Part shown: positions 8,265 to 16,194 of the stretch, in pieces
How positions within the stretch are numbered: position 1 is the first letter of the stretch
Layout: every line of letters begins with the position of its first letter
Virus record (IMG/VR): IMGVR_UViG_3300003690_000218
Span: 1-42,233 of that record
From: a virus
Length of the DNA: 42,233 nt
Strand: one strand, 5' to 3'
Program-made: the position numbers and the translations under genes
Notes under the pieces: model-generated
What the model was told of the DNA's origin: nothing
Databases searched by the model: none
Seen by the model: the letters and a program-made list of their open reading frames with translations, nothing else

Positions 8265-9328
8265 TCCTTTTCCTTCCGCACCAGCTCCACCTGCAGGACG
8301 TGTTTCGTTTCCATGGTGCCCTCGGGGTCGGGCTGGTAATACTCAGCCTCGATTCCCTCTCCGTACGTGTAGCCGGCGCTGATAAATTTATCACGATGAA
8401 TCTTGTACTGTGCGTTCTCCACGATCCCGGTCACCTTGTACGTCCAGTCATTTCCGAGAAGAATCTCCTCCTCGCTCGATACTTGCGAATGGTTGAAGAT
8501 CGGGAGGCCGCGATCGGTCTTGATCTCAAGCATCACGTCTCCGGAACCTTCTTTGGAAAACCTCCCGGCGATATGCGGGCTGGCGGAGGTCGACTGGAAT
8601 CCGCCCATCGAGAACTCGTCGCCCAGCTTGAGAGACTTGAGCTGTTCCAGTGTCTTCGCGGCGGACTTCCGCATTTCCTCCGAGCCCTCCCCCCTTGTCG
8701 CTCCCGGCGCCATCATGCCACCGCTTACGCCGCGGAAGACCACGCGGCTCTCTGCAAGATTTGCCTTGTCAGAATCGAACAGGCCAGTGAGCTCATTGGC
8801 AATTCGCTGGCTGACGTCGCTTTCCGGTACGTCAAGTCCCCGGAGAATGGAGTTCACCTCGGTTGACCTTGCCGTGTATTCCTCGAGTGAAAGTTTCTGG
8901 ACATCAGACAGGCCGTCCCACCACCCTTCGTCGACTTCCTCGCATCCCCGGTTACGCCCGGATCTTTTGAATTCACCTCTCAGCTCCGGGCTTACCAGTT
9001 TCTCGAGAGATTCCGGATCAATGCACCTCTCTGCGTACCGGACCTCGTCGTCTGCCGGGAATTCCGATCGGGGAGCGTCGTATTCGAGCTTCGAGGCTTT
9101 CTCCTTCTGTTCCCTCTCCTTCGCCCACTGCTCCATGATGAGCTCGGACTTCGTTTTGCCACCGCCTTCGGGAGCGGCCTTCTTCTCCCGGGGAGCGGCC
9201 TCCTCCTTCTTCGCCGGGATGCACCCGGAGCTCTTGGCGGTTTCCCCGCGCTTGCAGGGGCCACCTCGCTCGAACTTCCACGTCACCAGCGGAGCGGGTT
9301 TCCGGACGGCTTTCATCCGGTGGATCAT
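8261..9328 (-). CDS. ADP-ribosyltransferase (R-S-E class) with N-terminal two-cysteine tag, probable virion effector
   Basis: The ATG at 9328 follows GAGGAGG at good spacing; an in-frame ATG at 9391 overlaps the portal stop but lacks a site. The 355-residue product carries the tag GGPCKRGETAKSSGCIP at about 22-38, then an Ala/Lys/Glu linker. The C-terminal half shows the R-S-E triad of ARTs: Arg199 in VVFRGVSGG, Ser-Thr-Ser at 246-248 in GGFQSTSASP, and Glu286-x-Glu288 in SSEEEILLG. It should transfer ADP-ribose from NAD to a host target. Phages such as T4 package ARTs in the head, and the position beside the portal and MuF gene suggests the same. Confidence 0.75.
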   Translation of the reverse strand: MIHRMKAVRKPAPLVTWKFERGGPCKRGETAKSSGCIPAKKEEAAPREKKAAPEGGGKTKSELIMEQWAKEREQKEKASKLEYDAPRSEFPADDEVRYAERCIDPESLEKLVSPELRGEFKRSGRNRGCEEVDEGWWDGLSDVQKLSLEEYTARSTEVNSILRGLDVPESDVSQRIANELTGLFDSDKANLAESRVVFRGVSGGMMAPGATRGEGSEEMRKSAAKTLEQLKSLKLGDEFSMGGFQSTSASPHIAGRFSKEGSGDVMLEIKTDRGLPIFNHSQVSSEEEILLGNDWTYKVTGIVENAQYKIHRDKFISAGYTYGEGIEAEYYQPDPEGTMETKHVLQVELVRKEKE

Positions 9329-9387
9329 TTCTTGACCTCCTCGGGCTCCATTTTCCGGGCGGCGTCCGCCGCCTCTTCGCGTTCCTT

Positions 9388-10773
9388 TCATCCCGGTCCG
9401 CCATGGCTGGGCTTCTCGGTGAAGGGTTGACCACCCGGCTCCGGCATACCCTCGGGCATTCCCGGCATACTCCCCATGTCCGGAGCGGCGCCCTCGAACA
9501 CATCATCGATTCCGTCACGCGGCTTGCTGAATCCGATCTTGTGGTATACCTCGTCGAGTCTCAGAGGTAAGCCGGCCTGTCCCATCTGGGCAATAATCTG
9601 AGCGGCGATCTGGGGGTCTTCCTTCTTCTCCTGCACGGAGCTGAAGCGGGGCATCCGGGCGTTGCCGAGTCCCATCGCTACCAGTACACCGCGATTCATT
9701 CTCCACACCAGCCCGATCAGGCCGTTGGTGAGATCTTCGTCCATCTTCTGCCGATCAAACTGGACGAGCTGCTCCGCGGAGTTCTCCTCGACCGCTGCCC
9801 GGGCGTAGGATCCGCCCGAATCACCACCGCCATAGGGGAGCGACGAGCCGAGACAAAGCGCGAGGATCTTCTCGTCGATGTACTTGAGGAAGGTGGTCAC
9901 CATCTGGTGGCCAGCCATTCCGCCGTCCTTGACCTCGATCTCGTCTTCCTTGCCGACCACGATAACGTGGCGGGCCCTCATGTCGCGGAGCGCCTCGAAC
10001 ATTTCGTCACGGACGTCTGCGTTCTGCTTGGTGGTGACGCCTTCGCGGAGACTGTCGATCTTGCCGATGATAATTCCTTGGCTCCAGCGCTCAAGCCCAC
10101 CCAAGCCCTCGCGCCATATTATGCCCTTTATCCACCAGTAGAAATACAAACTATCCATGAGCCCTCTGCCGCTCGAAAGTCGCCCCTCCTCGTCATTATA
10201 TTTGACGCGGACGAAGTATTCGGGGTGACTCATCGGAACGTACTCCGCCTTGTCGACGCTCCACAACTGAGTCGCGACGGAGAGGGTTTCAGAGCCGTCC
10301 TTGTTGGGAGTGTGAACGGGAACGTACCTGACCCGGCGCCGATCGACGTCGCGGAGTCGAAGGGGAATCCACCACGTTCGCGGCTCGTCGTCCGTTATGG
10401 TGAACGTCTGGGGGCGCCCTTCGATGAAGGCGTAGGTCCGGGCGCGGAAGATCGCGCCGGCAAGGATCTTCCTCGCTGACTGGAACTGTCTGACCTGACC
10501 GAGAATCTCCTCGACAACCTGAGCTGCCCGGGCATCATCGTCCTGATCGGTGGCCGCCTCGATCCGCCACGCTCGAGCTGCCACGGCGTTGAGTCGCTGC
10601 TCGATCGCTTGGCAGATCGTGGGATCCCGGTGGATCTTCTCCCAAGCGTCGGGCTCCCGGGCGAGGGCGTAATCCTGATCGTACAGCCTGAGCCATACCC
10701 GGTAGGCGCTTGTCAGCGCCCGGTTGTAGAGCTCGGAGTTAAAACTTCGGCCTTCAATCAGTGGTAGTGTCAT
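9388..10773 (-). CDS. Portal protein, DUF935/Mu gp29-like
   Basis: A 461-residue protein with GGGGA before its ATG. It lies directly after the terminase gene and before the head effector genes. Supporting pieces are AWEKIHRDPTICQAIEQRLN, YVPVHTPNKDGSE, FYWWIKGIIWREGL, and SLPYGGGDSGGSYARAAVEE, which match the DUF935 pattern of a GG/GS-rich loop followed by a long helix. Twelve copies would form the DNA entry channel at one capsid vertex. The C-terminus is Pro/Gly-rich. Portal identity is strong from gene order; the DUF935 subfamily is less certain. Confidence 0.8.
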   Translation of the reverse strand: MTLPLIEGRSFNSELYNRALTSAYRVWLRLYDQDYALAREPDAWEKIHRDPTICQAIEQRLNAVAARAWRIEAATDQDDDARAAQVVEEILGQVRQFQSARKILAGAIFRARTYAFIEGRPQTFTITDDEPRTWWIPLRLRDVDRRRVRYVPVHTPNKDGSETLSVATQLWSVDKAEYVPMSHPEYFVRVKYNDEEGRLSSGRGLMDSLYFYWWIKGIIWREGLGGLERWSQGIIIGKIDSLREGVTTKQNADVRDEMFEALRDMRARHVIVVGKEDEIEVKDGGMAGHQMVTTFLKYIDEKILALCLGSSLPYGGGDSGGSYARAAVEENSAEQLVQFDRQKMDEDLTNGLIGLVWRMNRGVLVAMGLGNARMPRFSSVQEKKEDPQIAAQIIAQMGQAGLPLRLDEVYHKIGFSKPRDGIDDVFEGAAPDMGSMPGMPEGMPEPGGQPFTEKPSHGGPG

Positions 10774-10785
10774 CGATGATTCCCC

Positions 10786-12294
10786 TTATCGATCGGGCAT
10801 TCCGGAACGCCAATCGTCCTTGTCAAACAGTCTATCACGACTCCCTTCGAGAAGCTCGTCCACAGGACTTTTTCTAAACCTTCCCGGGAGACGCTTGTAA
10901 AACCCGGCACCCGCCGCCCTCATGCAGAGGTGGCCGAAGGCCAACGAGAGAGCGTCGACCTGATCGCAATACGTCCCGGTCGGGAAGGCTTCGAGCTCCT
11001 TCAGGAACGGCTCGTTCCAGTCTCCCGTCACGATCGAAAGGTTGCCCACGTTTACCTGACTCGCCACCGGGTCTGCCCGGGTGAGCTTGTCCCCGGTCAC
11101 CCGGATCCCCTCCACGCTGAAGCCGCCGAGCTTGCGGACGAGGGTGTGGATCTGGGCGACGCCGCCGGAGCCGGGTTCCTGTTCGATCTTGATCGCAACC
11201 TCCGGTCCGTCCCGCTCGGCAACCTTTCTGATCATCTGATCACGCTCGGCCGGTTCGTACTTGCCAAGGAAAACATCGCCGATCAGGTACTCGCCTTCGA
11301 GCGTCTTCGCCATCAACACACCGGCGGTGCGCTTCCCGGTCTTGCTCGCCGCCAGATCCCATGCGCGGACCTTCAGGCAGTTCTTCGGCATGGAGTTCAC
11401 CTTCCGGACCATGTCCGGCTTGAATATGCCACCGCCTTTGGGGAAGGGACGCTGCTGGTAGAGTGCCCCCCACCAGTAATCCCCCAGCCGGCCCTTGATA
11501 TCGTTGAGCATCGGGAGTGGGATCAGGCCGGGACAGAGCGGCTCCCCGATCTTCCGCTTGAACAGGCCGTAATCCTCCGTCTTCTCGGCGATCGCCGGGA
11601 GATCGAGGACGTCCCACTTCTCGCCGCCGACCTTCTCGGCTTGAAGAAGCCGTCCGACAAGATCGTCTTCATGCCAGCGGGTCATCACGATGATCATCGA
11701 GCCGCCCTTGTGGAGCCGGGTGCTGAACGTCGACAAGTACCAGTCCCAAATCTTTTCCCGGTACGATTCCGAGTTCGCTTCCTCATCGTTCTTCACCGGG
11801 TCGTCAATGATCATGGTATCCGCACCACGACCGGAGAGCGGGCCCCGGGCGCCGACCGATACCATGCCGCCGTCACGCCCGTCGATATCCCAACGCTGGG
11901 CCGCGGAGGATTGCGTCCGGACGTGGACGTCGAAGTACGGCCCCATGGTCTCCACCACTTCCCGCGCCTTGCGGCCCCAGCTCGCGGCGAAGTCCGACTC
12001 GTAGCTCGCCAGAATCACCCGGGCGTCTGGACGCCGGATGATGTAGTACGCCGGCCAGAATTTCGAGATGAATTCTGATTTGCCATGGCGCGGGGGCATC
12101 ATCACAATGAGGCGCCGGCAGGAACCGTGGAAAACCTGCTGGAGCTTCTCAGCGATCAACAGGAGATGCGGGTAGGGTTTCCACTTAGTTCTCGAGGCCA
12201 TTACCGCGAATGCCGCCGGATCGCTCGCCGCCATCGTCAGTTGAAGCGATTGATCCTGATAGGAGTCGGTAAAAAGAGTCTCGTCGCTTTTCAT
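10786..12294 (-). CDS. terL: Terminase large subunit
   Basis: A 502-residue ATPase-nuclease that pumps DNA into the procapsid. Walker A is MMPPRHGKSEF, Walker B is TMIIDDPVKN, a TRWHEDDLVGRLL segment follows, and the nuclease domain begins with RAWDLAASKTGKRTAGVLMA, with a late acidic motif in DQVDALSLAFG. This is the PPRHGKS-type terminase found with Mu-like heads. The listed start at 12294 overlaps the small-subunit gene by 110 bases and has a weak ribosome site. ATGs at 12234 and 12201 would fit family length about as well, and none has a clear site. Confidence 0.93.
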   Translation of the reverse strand: MKSDETLFTDSYQDQSLQLTMAASDPAAFAVMASRTKWKPYPHLLLIAEKLQQVFHGSCRRLIVMMPPRHGKSEFISKFWPAYYIIRRPDARVILASYESDFAASWGRKAREVVETMGPYFDVHVRTQSSAAQRWDIDGRDGGMVSVGARGPLSGRGADTMIIDDPVKNDEEANSESYREKIWDWYLSTFSTRLHKGGSMIIVMTRWHEDDLVGRLLQAEKVGGEKWDVLDLPAIAEKTEDYGLFKRKIGEPLCPGLIPLPMLNDIKGRLGDYWWGALYQQRPFPKGGGIFKPDMVRKVNSMPKNCLKVRAWDLAASKTGKRTAGVLMAKTLEGEYLIGDVFLGKYEPAERDQMIRKVAERDGPEVAIKIEQEPGSGGVAQIHTLVRKLGGFSVEGIRVTGDKLTRADPVASQVNVGNLSIVTGDWNEPFLKELEAFPTGTYCDQVDALSLAFGHLCMRAAGAGFYKRLPGRFRKSPVDELLEGSRDRLFDKDDWRSGMPDR

Positions 12295-12643
12295 CAGACA
12301 TATCCATCACTTCAAACAATGGCTTTCCGTCAAGGCCGCTGAGTTGCGTCTTGTCGGCCACCTTCCCTTCCATCCGCTCGAAGATCTCCTTGATAAAAGG
12401 GAATCGACCGCGCTGTGCCTGTTGGAGAATCACCTTGGCGAGGGCTTCGAGGTGGGTGACCCCATCTTTCTTCTCCGTTTGGAGAAGGTCATACAGTTCT
12501 TCGGACAGGGTTTTCTTCTTCGGCCGGCCAAGGCGGTTGCCTTTCCACTCGGCGCCCTTCTTGAAGGTCTGGTTGACAAACCCCTCAGATACTTCCATCC
12601 CGGCTGGTGTATAAAATTTCCCGTCGCGTTCTTCGATCGGCAT
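12185..12643 (-). CDS. terS: Terminase small subunit-like protein (DUF5681-type)
   Basis: The ATG at 12643 is preferred because GAGGGGG precedes it. The 152-residue product has a KGNRLGRPKKKTLSEELYDL segment, then AKVILQQAQRGRFPFIKEIF and ERMEGKVADKTQ. This is the pattern of small phage DNA-binding proteins just upstream of large terminases (DUF5681-like GRPK start). It would recognise the packaging site. The C-terminus is Ser/Gly-rich and its coding region overlaps the large-subunit gene. Assignment is by pattern and position. Confidence 0.65.
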   Translation of the reverse strand: MPIEERDGKFYTPAGMEVSEGFVNQTFKKGAEWKGNRLGRPKKKTLSEELYDLLQTEKKDGVTHLEALAKVILQQAQRGRFPFIKEIFERMEGKVADKTQLSGLDGKPLFEVMDMSDEKRRDSFYRLLSGSIASTDDGGERSGGIRGNGLEN

Positions 12644-12707
12644 GAGTGCCCCCTCAAACTTATAAGCGGTCATGCTCAATGTGCCAAGTGGGGGCGCGGG
12701 GATCAAG

Positions 12708-12953
12708 TTATTTTTTTATCCACTTGTATTTGTTGTTGATGATTTCTCGCAAGGCCTTTCCATTCTTGGCCTCAATATATTCAAATCCTCCATATCGATC
12801 CCATTCATCTTTCAAAACTTTAGCCCTCCACGAACCGGGAGATCTCCACGTAACAAACCCGACAGGGTGCCAACTCCCACCTTCGCCATCACTGCCGGCG
12901 AGAACAATTTGACCATTCTTCTGGAAAATAATTCTTGGCTTACCGTACATCAT
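12708..12953 (-). CDS. Hypothetical small protein
   Basis: An 81-residue protein with AAAGGAGG before a double ATG at 12953. The sequence starts MMYGKPRIIFQKNGQIVLAG, contains a Trp-rich centre (GGSWHPVGFVTWRSPGSWRA) and ends in a Lys-rich helix. No family was recognised. It is the last small gene before the terminase genes on the leftward transcript, so it is expressed together with them unless an unseen terminator intervenes. Confidence 0.6.
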   Translation of the reverse strand: MMYGKPRIIFQKNGQIVLAGSDGEGGSWHPVGFVTWRSPGSWRAKVLKDEWDRYGGFEYIEAKNGKALREIINNKYKWIKK

Positions 12954-12962
12954 TCGCCTCCT

Positions 12963-13280
12963 TTATTGCTCAATCTTTTTTGATTCCTTGCCGCACCGCT
13001 TGCAGGTGAAGAAAAGTTCCACCCCACTACCCCAGACGACCTCATGCGGTTCATGCGGCTCCGCGCCTTCTCTCCCAGTCAGGCAAAAACCGAAGTCAGG
13101 GTCTTCCGGGTCGCCGGGACACTGGCGAAGTTCCACGACATCTCGACGCTCGTCGGCCTTCAGGGGAAGGAAGGCACCGCACTTGCACCTGTAGAGATAC
13201 TGCCACGACTCCCGGTCATCTAAACCATCGTCCGGGGGCCCGGAACAGCCGGCCGGGTAACTCCATCCGAAAAAGGCCAT
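12963..13280 (-). CDS. Small protein with zinc-ribbon-like cysteine pairs
   Basis: A 105-residue protein with AAGGAGG before the ATG. Cysteine pairs CKCGAFLPL and CKRCGKESKK, plus single Cys in RQCPGD and GFCLTG, resemble a zinc ribbon. The N-terminal part is Gly/Pro-rich. It is one of several Cys-rich small proteins in this genome. No enzymatic motif is seen; nucleic-acid or protein binding is possible but unproved. Confidence 0.6.
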   Translation of the reverse strand: MAFFGWSYPAGCSGPPDDGLDDRESWQYLYRCKCGAFLPLKADERRDVVELRQCPGDPEDPDFGFCLTGREGAEPHEPHEVVWGSGVELFFTCKRCGKESKKIEQ

Positions 13281-13282
13281 CC

Positions 13283-13537
13283 TTACCTCCTTCTAAAACG
13301 AGATCTCTTGATGACATACCGGGAAGAGTACCACGGCTCCACGTTGGATCCGCAGGTGTGGCAGAAGCCCAGCTTCTTCCCAGCCTTCCATTCCTTGTCG
13401 GCCAGATCCTGACACTCGGTGTAGGATTTCCCGAGGAGCAGTGGCCTCAGCTCCTTCCGCGAACCCTTGTAAGTCACGAACAGGTCGAACAGGGTTCCGT
13501 CCATGACGTAGGCGGGAGTGGTGTAGGCTTGCATCAT
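13283..13537 (-). CDS. Hypothetical small protein with CxxC motif
   Basis: The start at 13537 (double ATG) has AAAGGAG upstream and overlaps the stop of the preceding gene as ATGA; a longer frame upstream lies wholly inside that gene. The 84-residue product contains DGTLFDLFVTYKGSRKELRP, a helical stretch, then FCHTCGSNVEPWY and a very basic C-terminus. A single CHTC pair could bind metal in a dimer. Unknown function. Confidence 0.55.
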   Translation of the reverse strand: MMQAYTTPAYVMDGTLFDLFVTYKGSRKELRPLLLGKSYTECQDLADKEWKAGKKLGFCHTCGSNVEPWYSSRYVIKRSRFRRR

Positions 13538-13836
13538 TCCCCCATCTCCTTTCTGAAGCACTCGGCGACGTGCCGCTGTTGCGTCTCGGTCAGCTTGCTC
13601 CACCACGCGGGAGCGCAATCTTCCGTGGAAGATCCGATTGCCTCTTCCGGGGCCTCGACGCGCAATTGCCCATCCTCGTCACGCCCCGGCTCCCCGCCGA
13701 TCGCCTTGCGGTTCTTCGGCTTGACCTCGGAGAGGATTTCCCAGAGCCGTTCGTAGAGGCCGGGGAGCTTAAGGTCAATGATGGTTTCCGCGACTTCGTC
13801 AGCCGTGTAATACTCGAGTCCTTCTGGCCTTTTCAT
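13534..13836 (-). CDS. Hypothetical small acidic protein
   Basis: A 100-residue protein; the ATG at 13836 is favoured because GAGGAG lies upstream, whereas a GTG three codons earlier overlaps that site. It contains [20 protein letters not shown], an acidic middle, and a helical end [20 protein letters not shown]. The start overlaps the preceding stop as ATGA. No family recognised. Confidence 0.55.
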   Translation of the reverse strand: MKRPEGLEYYTADEVAETIIDLKLPGLYERLWEILSEVKPKNRKAIGGEPGRDEDGQLRVEAPEEAIGSSTEDCAPAWWSKLTETQQRHVAECFRKEMGE

Positions 13837-14024
13837 CTTGTGCACTCCTCATAGCCGTCGAACCATGGACCGTGGGCCCGGGTGTAAGCCAACTTCTTCG
13901 AGCTCTTCGCGGTGCTCGAAGAGGTTTCCGGATCCTGACAGTGGGCCTGAGCCTCTTCCAAGGTCAAGCCGCGCTTGATGATGCGGCTCCCACCGCGGTC
14001 AAACATTCTGACGATCTTGTACAT
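13833..14024 (-). CDS. Conserved small phage protein (DPETSS type)
   Basis: A 63-residue protein starting at the ATG behind GGGAGG. It contains the phrases [20 protein letters not shown] and [10 protein letters not shown], which I recognise as a widespread small phage protein of unknown function, usually with this same pattern of an N-terminal basic strand, the AQAHC-x-DPETSS core and a GPWFDGY end. Family membership is good; no role is known. The stop overlaps the next ATG. Confidence 0.65.
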   Translation of the reverse strand: MYKIVRMFDRGGSRIIKRGLTLEEAQAHCQDPETSSSTAKSSKKLAYTRAHGPWFDGYEECTR

Positions 14025-14035
14025 GGTGCCTCCCT

Positions 14036-14260
14036 TCATTTTCCCGTTGCAGTTTTCAAAAGCTCGGTGATCACTGCCGTGAGCTCATCGATGCGGCCTC
14101 GCAAGTGTGGCATGTATCGGTAGTCCTGCCTTTTAGCTCTCTGCTCGTCCGATTCTGGTGGATTTTGGACGTTCGAGAGCTCGTGTTTTGCGGATGCGAG
14201 TCGCTTCTTGAGGCTGGTGAGGATTCCCCCGAACAGCAGTGCTTCGTCGCGTGTCATCAT
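14036..14260 (-). CDS. Hypothetical helical small protein
   Basis: The double ATG at 14260 follows GAGGAG at good spacing, so the longer upstream extension is not used. The 74-residue product is predicted to be two helices ([20 protein letters not shown] and [20 protein letters not shown]) with a charged middle. It may be a small coiled-coil dimer. No family recognised. Confidence 0.5.
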   Translation of the reverse strand: MMTRDEALLFGGILTSLKKRLASAKHELSNVQNPPESDEQRAKRQDYRYMPHLRGRIDELTAVITELLKTATGK

Positions 14261-14273
14261 TTTCTTTCTCCTC

Positions 14274-14546
14274 TCAATAGTCCGGATCCTGATCCGAGAA
14301 GGGCACCCACTGGGAGCCCATCTCATCCCTCATCTCCCACTTCACCCGCCGCGGGTCAGGCTTGTCGGGCTGTCGGTTGCCCATGAAGACCCGGTACTTC
14401 TCGGGCTCCCCGGTGAAGACGATCTCCAAGACCGTCCACTCCTTGTCATAGCTGTAGTAGTGGCCGGCCACTTCCCCGGTCACTCCGTCCCGGTCCTTGA
14501 CGGCTTTCCCGACCCAGCCGTCCCCGGTCCCTGACGAGTACCTCAT
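14274..14546 (-). CDS. Hypothetical small protein, first gene after promoter copy
   Basis: A 90-residue protein starting behind GAAGGGAG at 14546, about 20 bases after the promoter at 14567-14595. It has a beta-rich look: GDGWVGKAVKDRDGVTGEVA, then GHYYSYDKEWTVLEIVFTGE, then PRRVKWEMRDEMG. This could be a small SH3-like or beta-barrel fold, inferred only from strand spacing. It opens the operon that includes the next six small genes and probably the terminase. Confidence 0.55.
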   Translation of the reverse strand: MRYSSGTGDGWVGKAVKDRDGVTGEVAGHYYSYDKEWTVLEIVFTGEPEKYRVFMGNRQPDKPDPRRVKWEMRDEMGSQWVPFSDQDPDY

Positions 14547-14566
14547 TTCTTTCTCCCTTCACTGGT

Positions 14567-14595
14567 ATAATACATGGGATTAATCGCATTGTCAA
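14567..14595 (-). promoter_or_regulatory. Promoter-operator cassette copy 1
   Basis: On the minus strand there is TTGACA, a 17-base spacer containing GCGATTAATCCC, and TATTAT, followed by a short leader and GAAGGGAG. A partial second site (GATTAATT) lies just upstream and includes the stop codon of the preceding gene. It drives the gene starting at 14546. Confidence 0.85.
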
Positions 14596-14600
14596 GGGAA

Positions 14601-14882
14601 TTAATCATGGGGCTCACACGGGGGAGTGTCCGGGTGAGCATCGGCGCAAGTGAACGCGCTTGTAACCGGCTTGGCCGGCTTGTCGAGGTAGCGAAGAACC
14701 AGCGCCAGCTCCTCATCGCTGAAGTTCATCCCGATCAGCAACAGCTTGGCCAGCTTGTGATGGTTCACGTCTTCGAGGAGCTGGAACGCGAACTCCTCCG
14801 CGGCGCCTACGTCCCACTTGATCGCCGTTCCGATCTCTCCCGGCGTTGCCGGCAGGGTGTAGCCTTCCAGTGCGTCTGTCAT
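14601..14882 (-). CDS. Hypothetical small acidic protein
   Basis: A 93-residue protein with GAAGGAGG before the ATG. It contains AAEEFAFQLLEDVNHHKLAK and MNFSDEELALVLRYLDKPA, an all-helical pattern, then a His/Asp/Cys-bearing tail. Its start shares the junction AAGGAGGCAAAATGA with two neighbouring genes. The stop codon lies in the half-operator beside promoter copy 1. Unknown function. Confidence 0.55.
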   Translation of the reverse strand: MTDALEGYTLPATPGEIGTAIKWDVGAAEEFAFQLLEDVNHHKLAKLLLIGMNFSDEELALVLRYLDKPAKPVTSAFTCADAHPDTPPCEPHD

Positions 14883-15190
14883 TTTGCCTCCTTCAATTTG
14901 AATGCGGCCAGTCCCAGTTTACCGCTCAACCCTTCCATGGCACTCTCGAAGTCCATGTGGTAGTGGCCCCAGTGGAACTCCTCCATGTTCTCATGGGCGC
15001 CTCCCGGGTTGGTGTCCGCGCTGGGGAAGACCGTCCAGAGAACGTAAGGGGTGTATCCCTCCTTTTTGTGCCCGAGAACCACAACCTTCCCGCCGTCCTC
15101 GGTCGCTGGCCACTGCCCGATGATCTCGTAGCCGGCGTTCATCCGGCCGACCATGCACTTGACTCCGGTTTCCTCTGTCATGTGACTCAT
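14879..15190 (-). CDS. Hypothetical small protein
   Basis: A 103-residue protein; its start overlaps the upstream stop (ATGA) and uses the AAGGAGGCAAA junction. It contains NAGYEIIGQWPATEDGGKVV and YTPYVLWTVFPSADTNPGGA, then FHWGHYHMDFESAMEGLSGK. This looks like a small alpha/beta protein of the kind seen in actinobacterial and environmental phages, but I cannot assign a named family. Confidence 0.55.
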   Translation of the reverse strand: MSHMTEETGVKCMVGRMNAGYEIIGQWPATEDGGKVVVLGHKKEGYTPYVLWTVFPSADTNPGGAHENMEEFHWGHYHMDFESAMEGLSGKLGLAAFKLKEAK

Positions 15191-15360
15191 TTTGCCTCCT
15201 TCTCGTCTGGGGTGTTTTCCTTGATGAACTGGTCGAGCCAGTTGGGAAGTACAGCTTGGATATCGCCAAGATCTCGAATTTTCCGGAGTTTATCGAGGAT
15301 CTCTTTGCGGCCTCTCTCCTTTCCCCATGTGAAATCGTTGGACATCTCTTCTTCGTTCAT
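15187..15360 (-). CDS. Hypothetical small helical protein
   Basis: A 57-residue highly charged protein starting MNEEEMSNDFTWGKERGRKE, mostly helical. The start at 15360 is supported by GGGAGGCAAA; an ATG four codons earlier overlaps this site. Stop and start overlap its neighbours by ATGA on both sides, so it is co-translated. No family recognised. Confidence 0.5.
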   Translation of the reverse strand: MNEEEMSNDFTWGKERGRKEILDKLRKIRDLGDIQAVLPNWLDQFIKENTPDEKEAK

Positions 15361-15617
15361 TTTGCCTCCCACTTGTATTCCGCGGTCTTCCGCCTCGCCC
15401 CCCCCACGCCGACCACTCGGCGCTTTACATGAGGATTATTTTTAGACAGGACCAAGAGCCGGCGACGCAAGAAGTCCTCTTCGAGCCACGATAAGAAGCC
15501 CACCCTCTTGTGAATCTCGTTGGAATCCAGCCAAATTCCCTTGGGATTATCTTCGGCTTTCAAGACCCGGACAATCATTGGGTCCAAGACTCCCCGACGC
15601 CTCATGTAGCCCATCAT
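15357..15617 (-). CDS. Winged-helix-like small protein, possible DNA-binding regulator
   Basis: An 86-residue basic protein. After a short N-terminus it shows a helical segment (WLDSNEIHKRVGFLSWLEED), a longer helix (FLRRRLLVLSKNN) and a basic beta hairpin (VKRRVVGVGGARRKTAEYKW), the order of a winged helix. Charge and layout fit DNA binding, so it is one candidate for the protein that reads the dispersed operators. This is inference from predicted secondary structure; no family was identified. Confidence 0.5.
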   Translation of the reverse strand: MMGYMRRRGVLDPMIVRVLKAEDNPKGIWLDSNEIHKRVGFLSWLEEDFLRRRLLVLSKNNPHVKRRVVGVGGARRKTAEYKWEAK

Positions 15618-15802
15618 GCCGCCACTCCCGGGATCCCTCGGAATCCCTTCGGCCGGATGAAGAAGGCGACGTAGCCGGCGTCGGTTTCCCGGTTGATTTT
15701 CTTCAGCTCGCGGATCATCTCGAATGCTTCCTTGGTGCTTTCGACCTCGTCCATCACGTCATCGAACGGCGGGCGCCGCCCGATCACTTCAAATCTCGCC
15801 AT
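15614..15802 (-). CDS. Hypothetical small protein, first gene after promoter copy
   Basis: A 62-residue protein starting MARFEVIGRRPPFDDVMDEV. The start at 15802 is chosen because GGGAGG precedes it and it lies downstream of promoter copy 2; the longer frame upstream would cross the promoter. The C-terminal half is AGYVAFFIRPKGFRGIPGVA. It resembles a small ferredoxin-like alpha/beta fold. Unknown function. Confidence 0.55.
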   Translation of the reverse strand: MARFEVIGRRPPFDDVMDEVESTKEAFEMIRELKKINRETDAGYVAFFIRPKGFRGIPGVAA

Positions 15803-15826
15803 CTCAAACCTCCCTTCAACAGTAGT

Positions 15827-15855
15827 ATAGTACACGCGATTGATCGCATTGTCAA
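15827..15855 (-). promoter_or_regulatory. Promoter-operator cassette copy 2
   Basis: Minus strand TTGACA, 17-base spacer holding a perfect GCGAT-CA-ATCGC palindrome, and TACTAT. The leader GTTGAAGGGAGG follows and drives the gene at 15802. Confidence 0.85.
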
Positions 15856-15858
15856 GGG

Positions 15859-16170
15859 TTATTTCTTCTCTTTCCGCTCCATCGACTGGCCGTACTCGTG
15901 GACGTGGATCGACACCCCGCCGTAGTAGTGCGTTCTGGCACCGTGATACTTCTTGGCGAACTTGGCTTCCCGAGAAGTCCCGGGCGTGATCACGATCCAT
16001 GCGAAACCGCACACTCCTTCAGGAACGTGCCACTCCTTGGCGGTGACGTAAGGGCTTGCCCCCTGAACCACCATCATGGGAGTAGGCGTGTGAACGGTCG
16101 CCGCTTCGTGACCAGCCGCCTCGGCTTTCGAGAAGACCGAGCTCAACTCGCTCGGACTCAAAACGGTCAT
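15859..16170 (-). CDS. Hypothetical small protein, leftmost gene of the leftward region
   Basis: A 103-residue protein with AAAGGAGG before its ATG, the first gene after promoter copy 3. It contains SELSSVFSKAEAAGHEAATV, VQGASPYVTAKEWHVPEGVC and FAKKYHGARTHYYGGVSIHV, ending in HEYGQSMERKEKK. His/Tyr-rich beta segments suggest a compact alpha/beta fold. No named family; function unknown. Confidence 0.55.
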   Translation of the reverse strand: MTVLSPSELSSVFSKAEAAGHEAATVHTPTPMMVVQGASPYVTAKEWHVPEGVCGFAWIVITPGTSREAKFAKKYHGARTHYYGGVSIHVHEYGQSMERKEKK

Positions 16171-16194
16171 CTCAGACCTCCTTTCAACACTAGT

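Noticed and set aside
10930-12078. Plus-strand frame of 382 codons
   Set aside because: It lies fully opposite the terminase gene whose motifs are clear; composition is typical of an antisense shadow.
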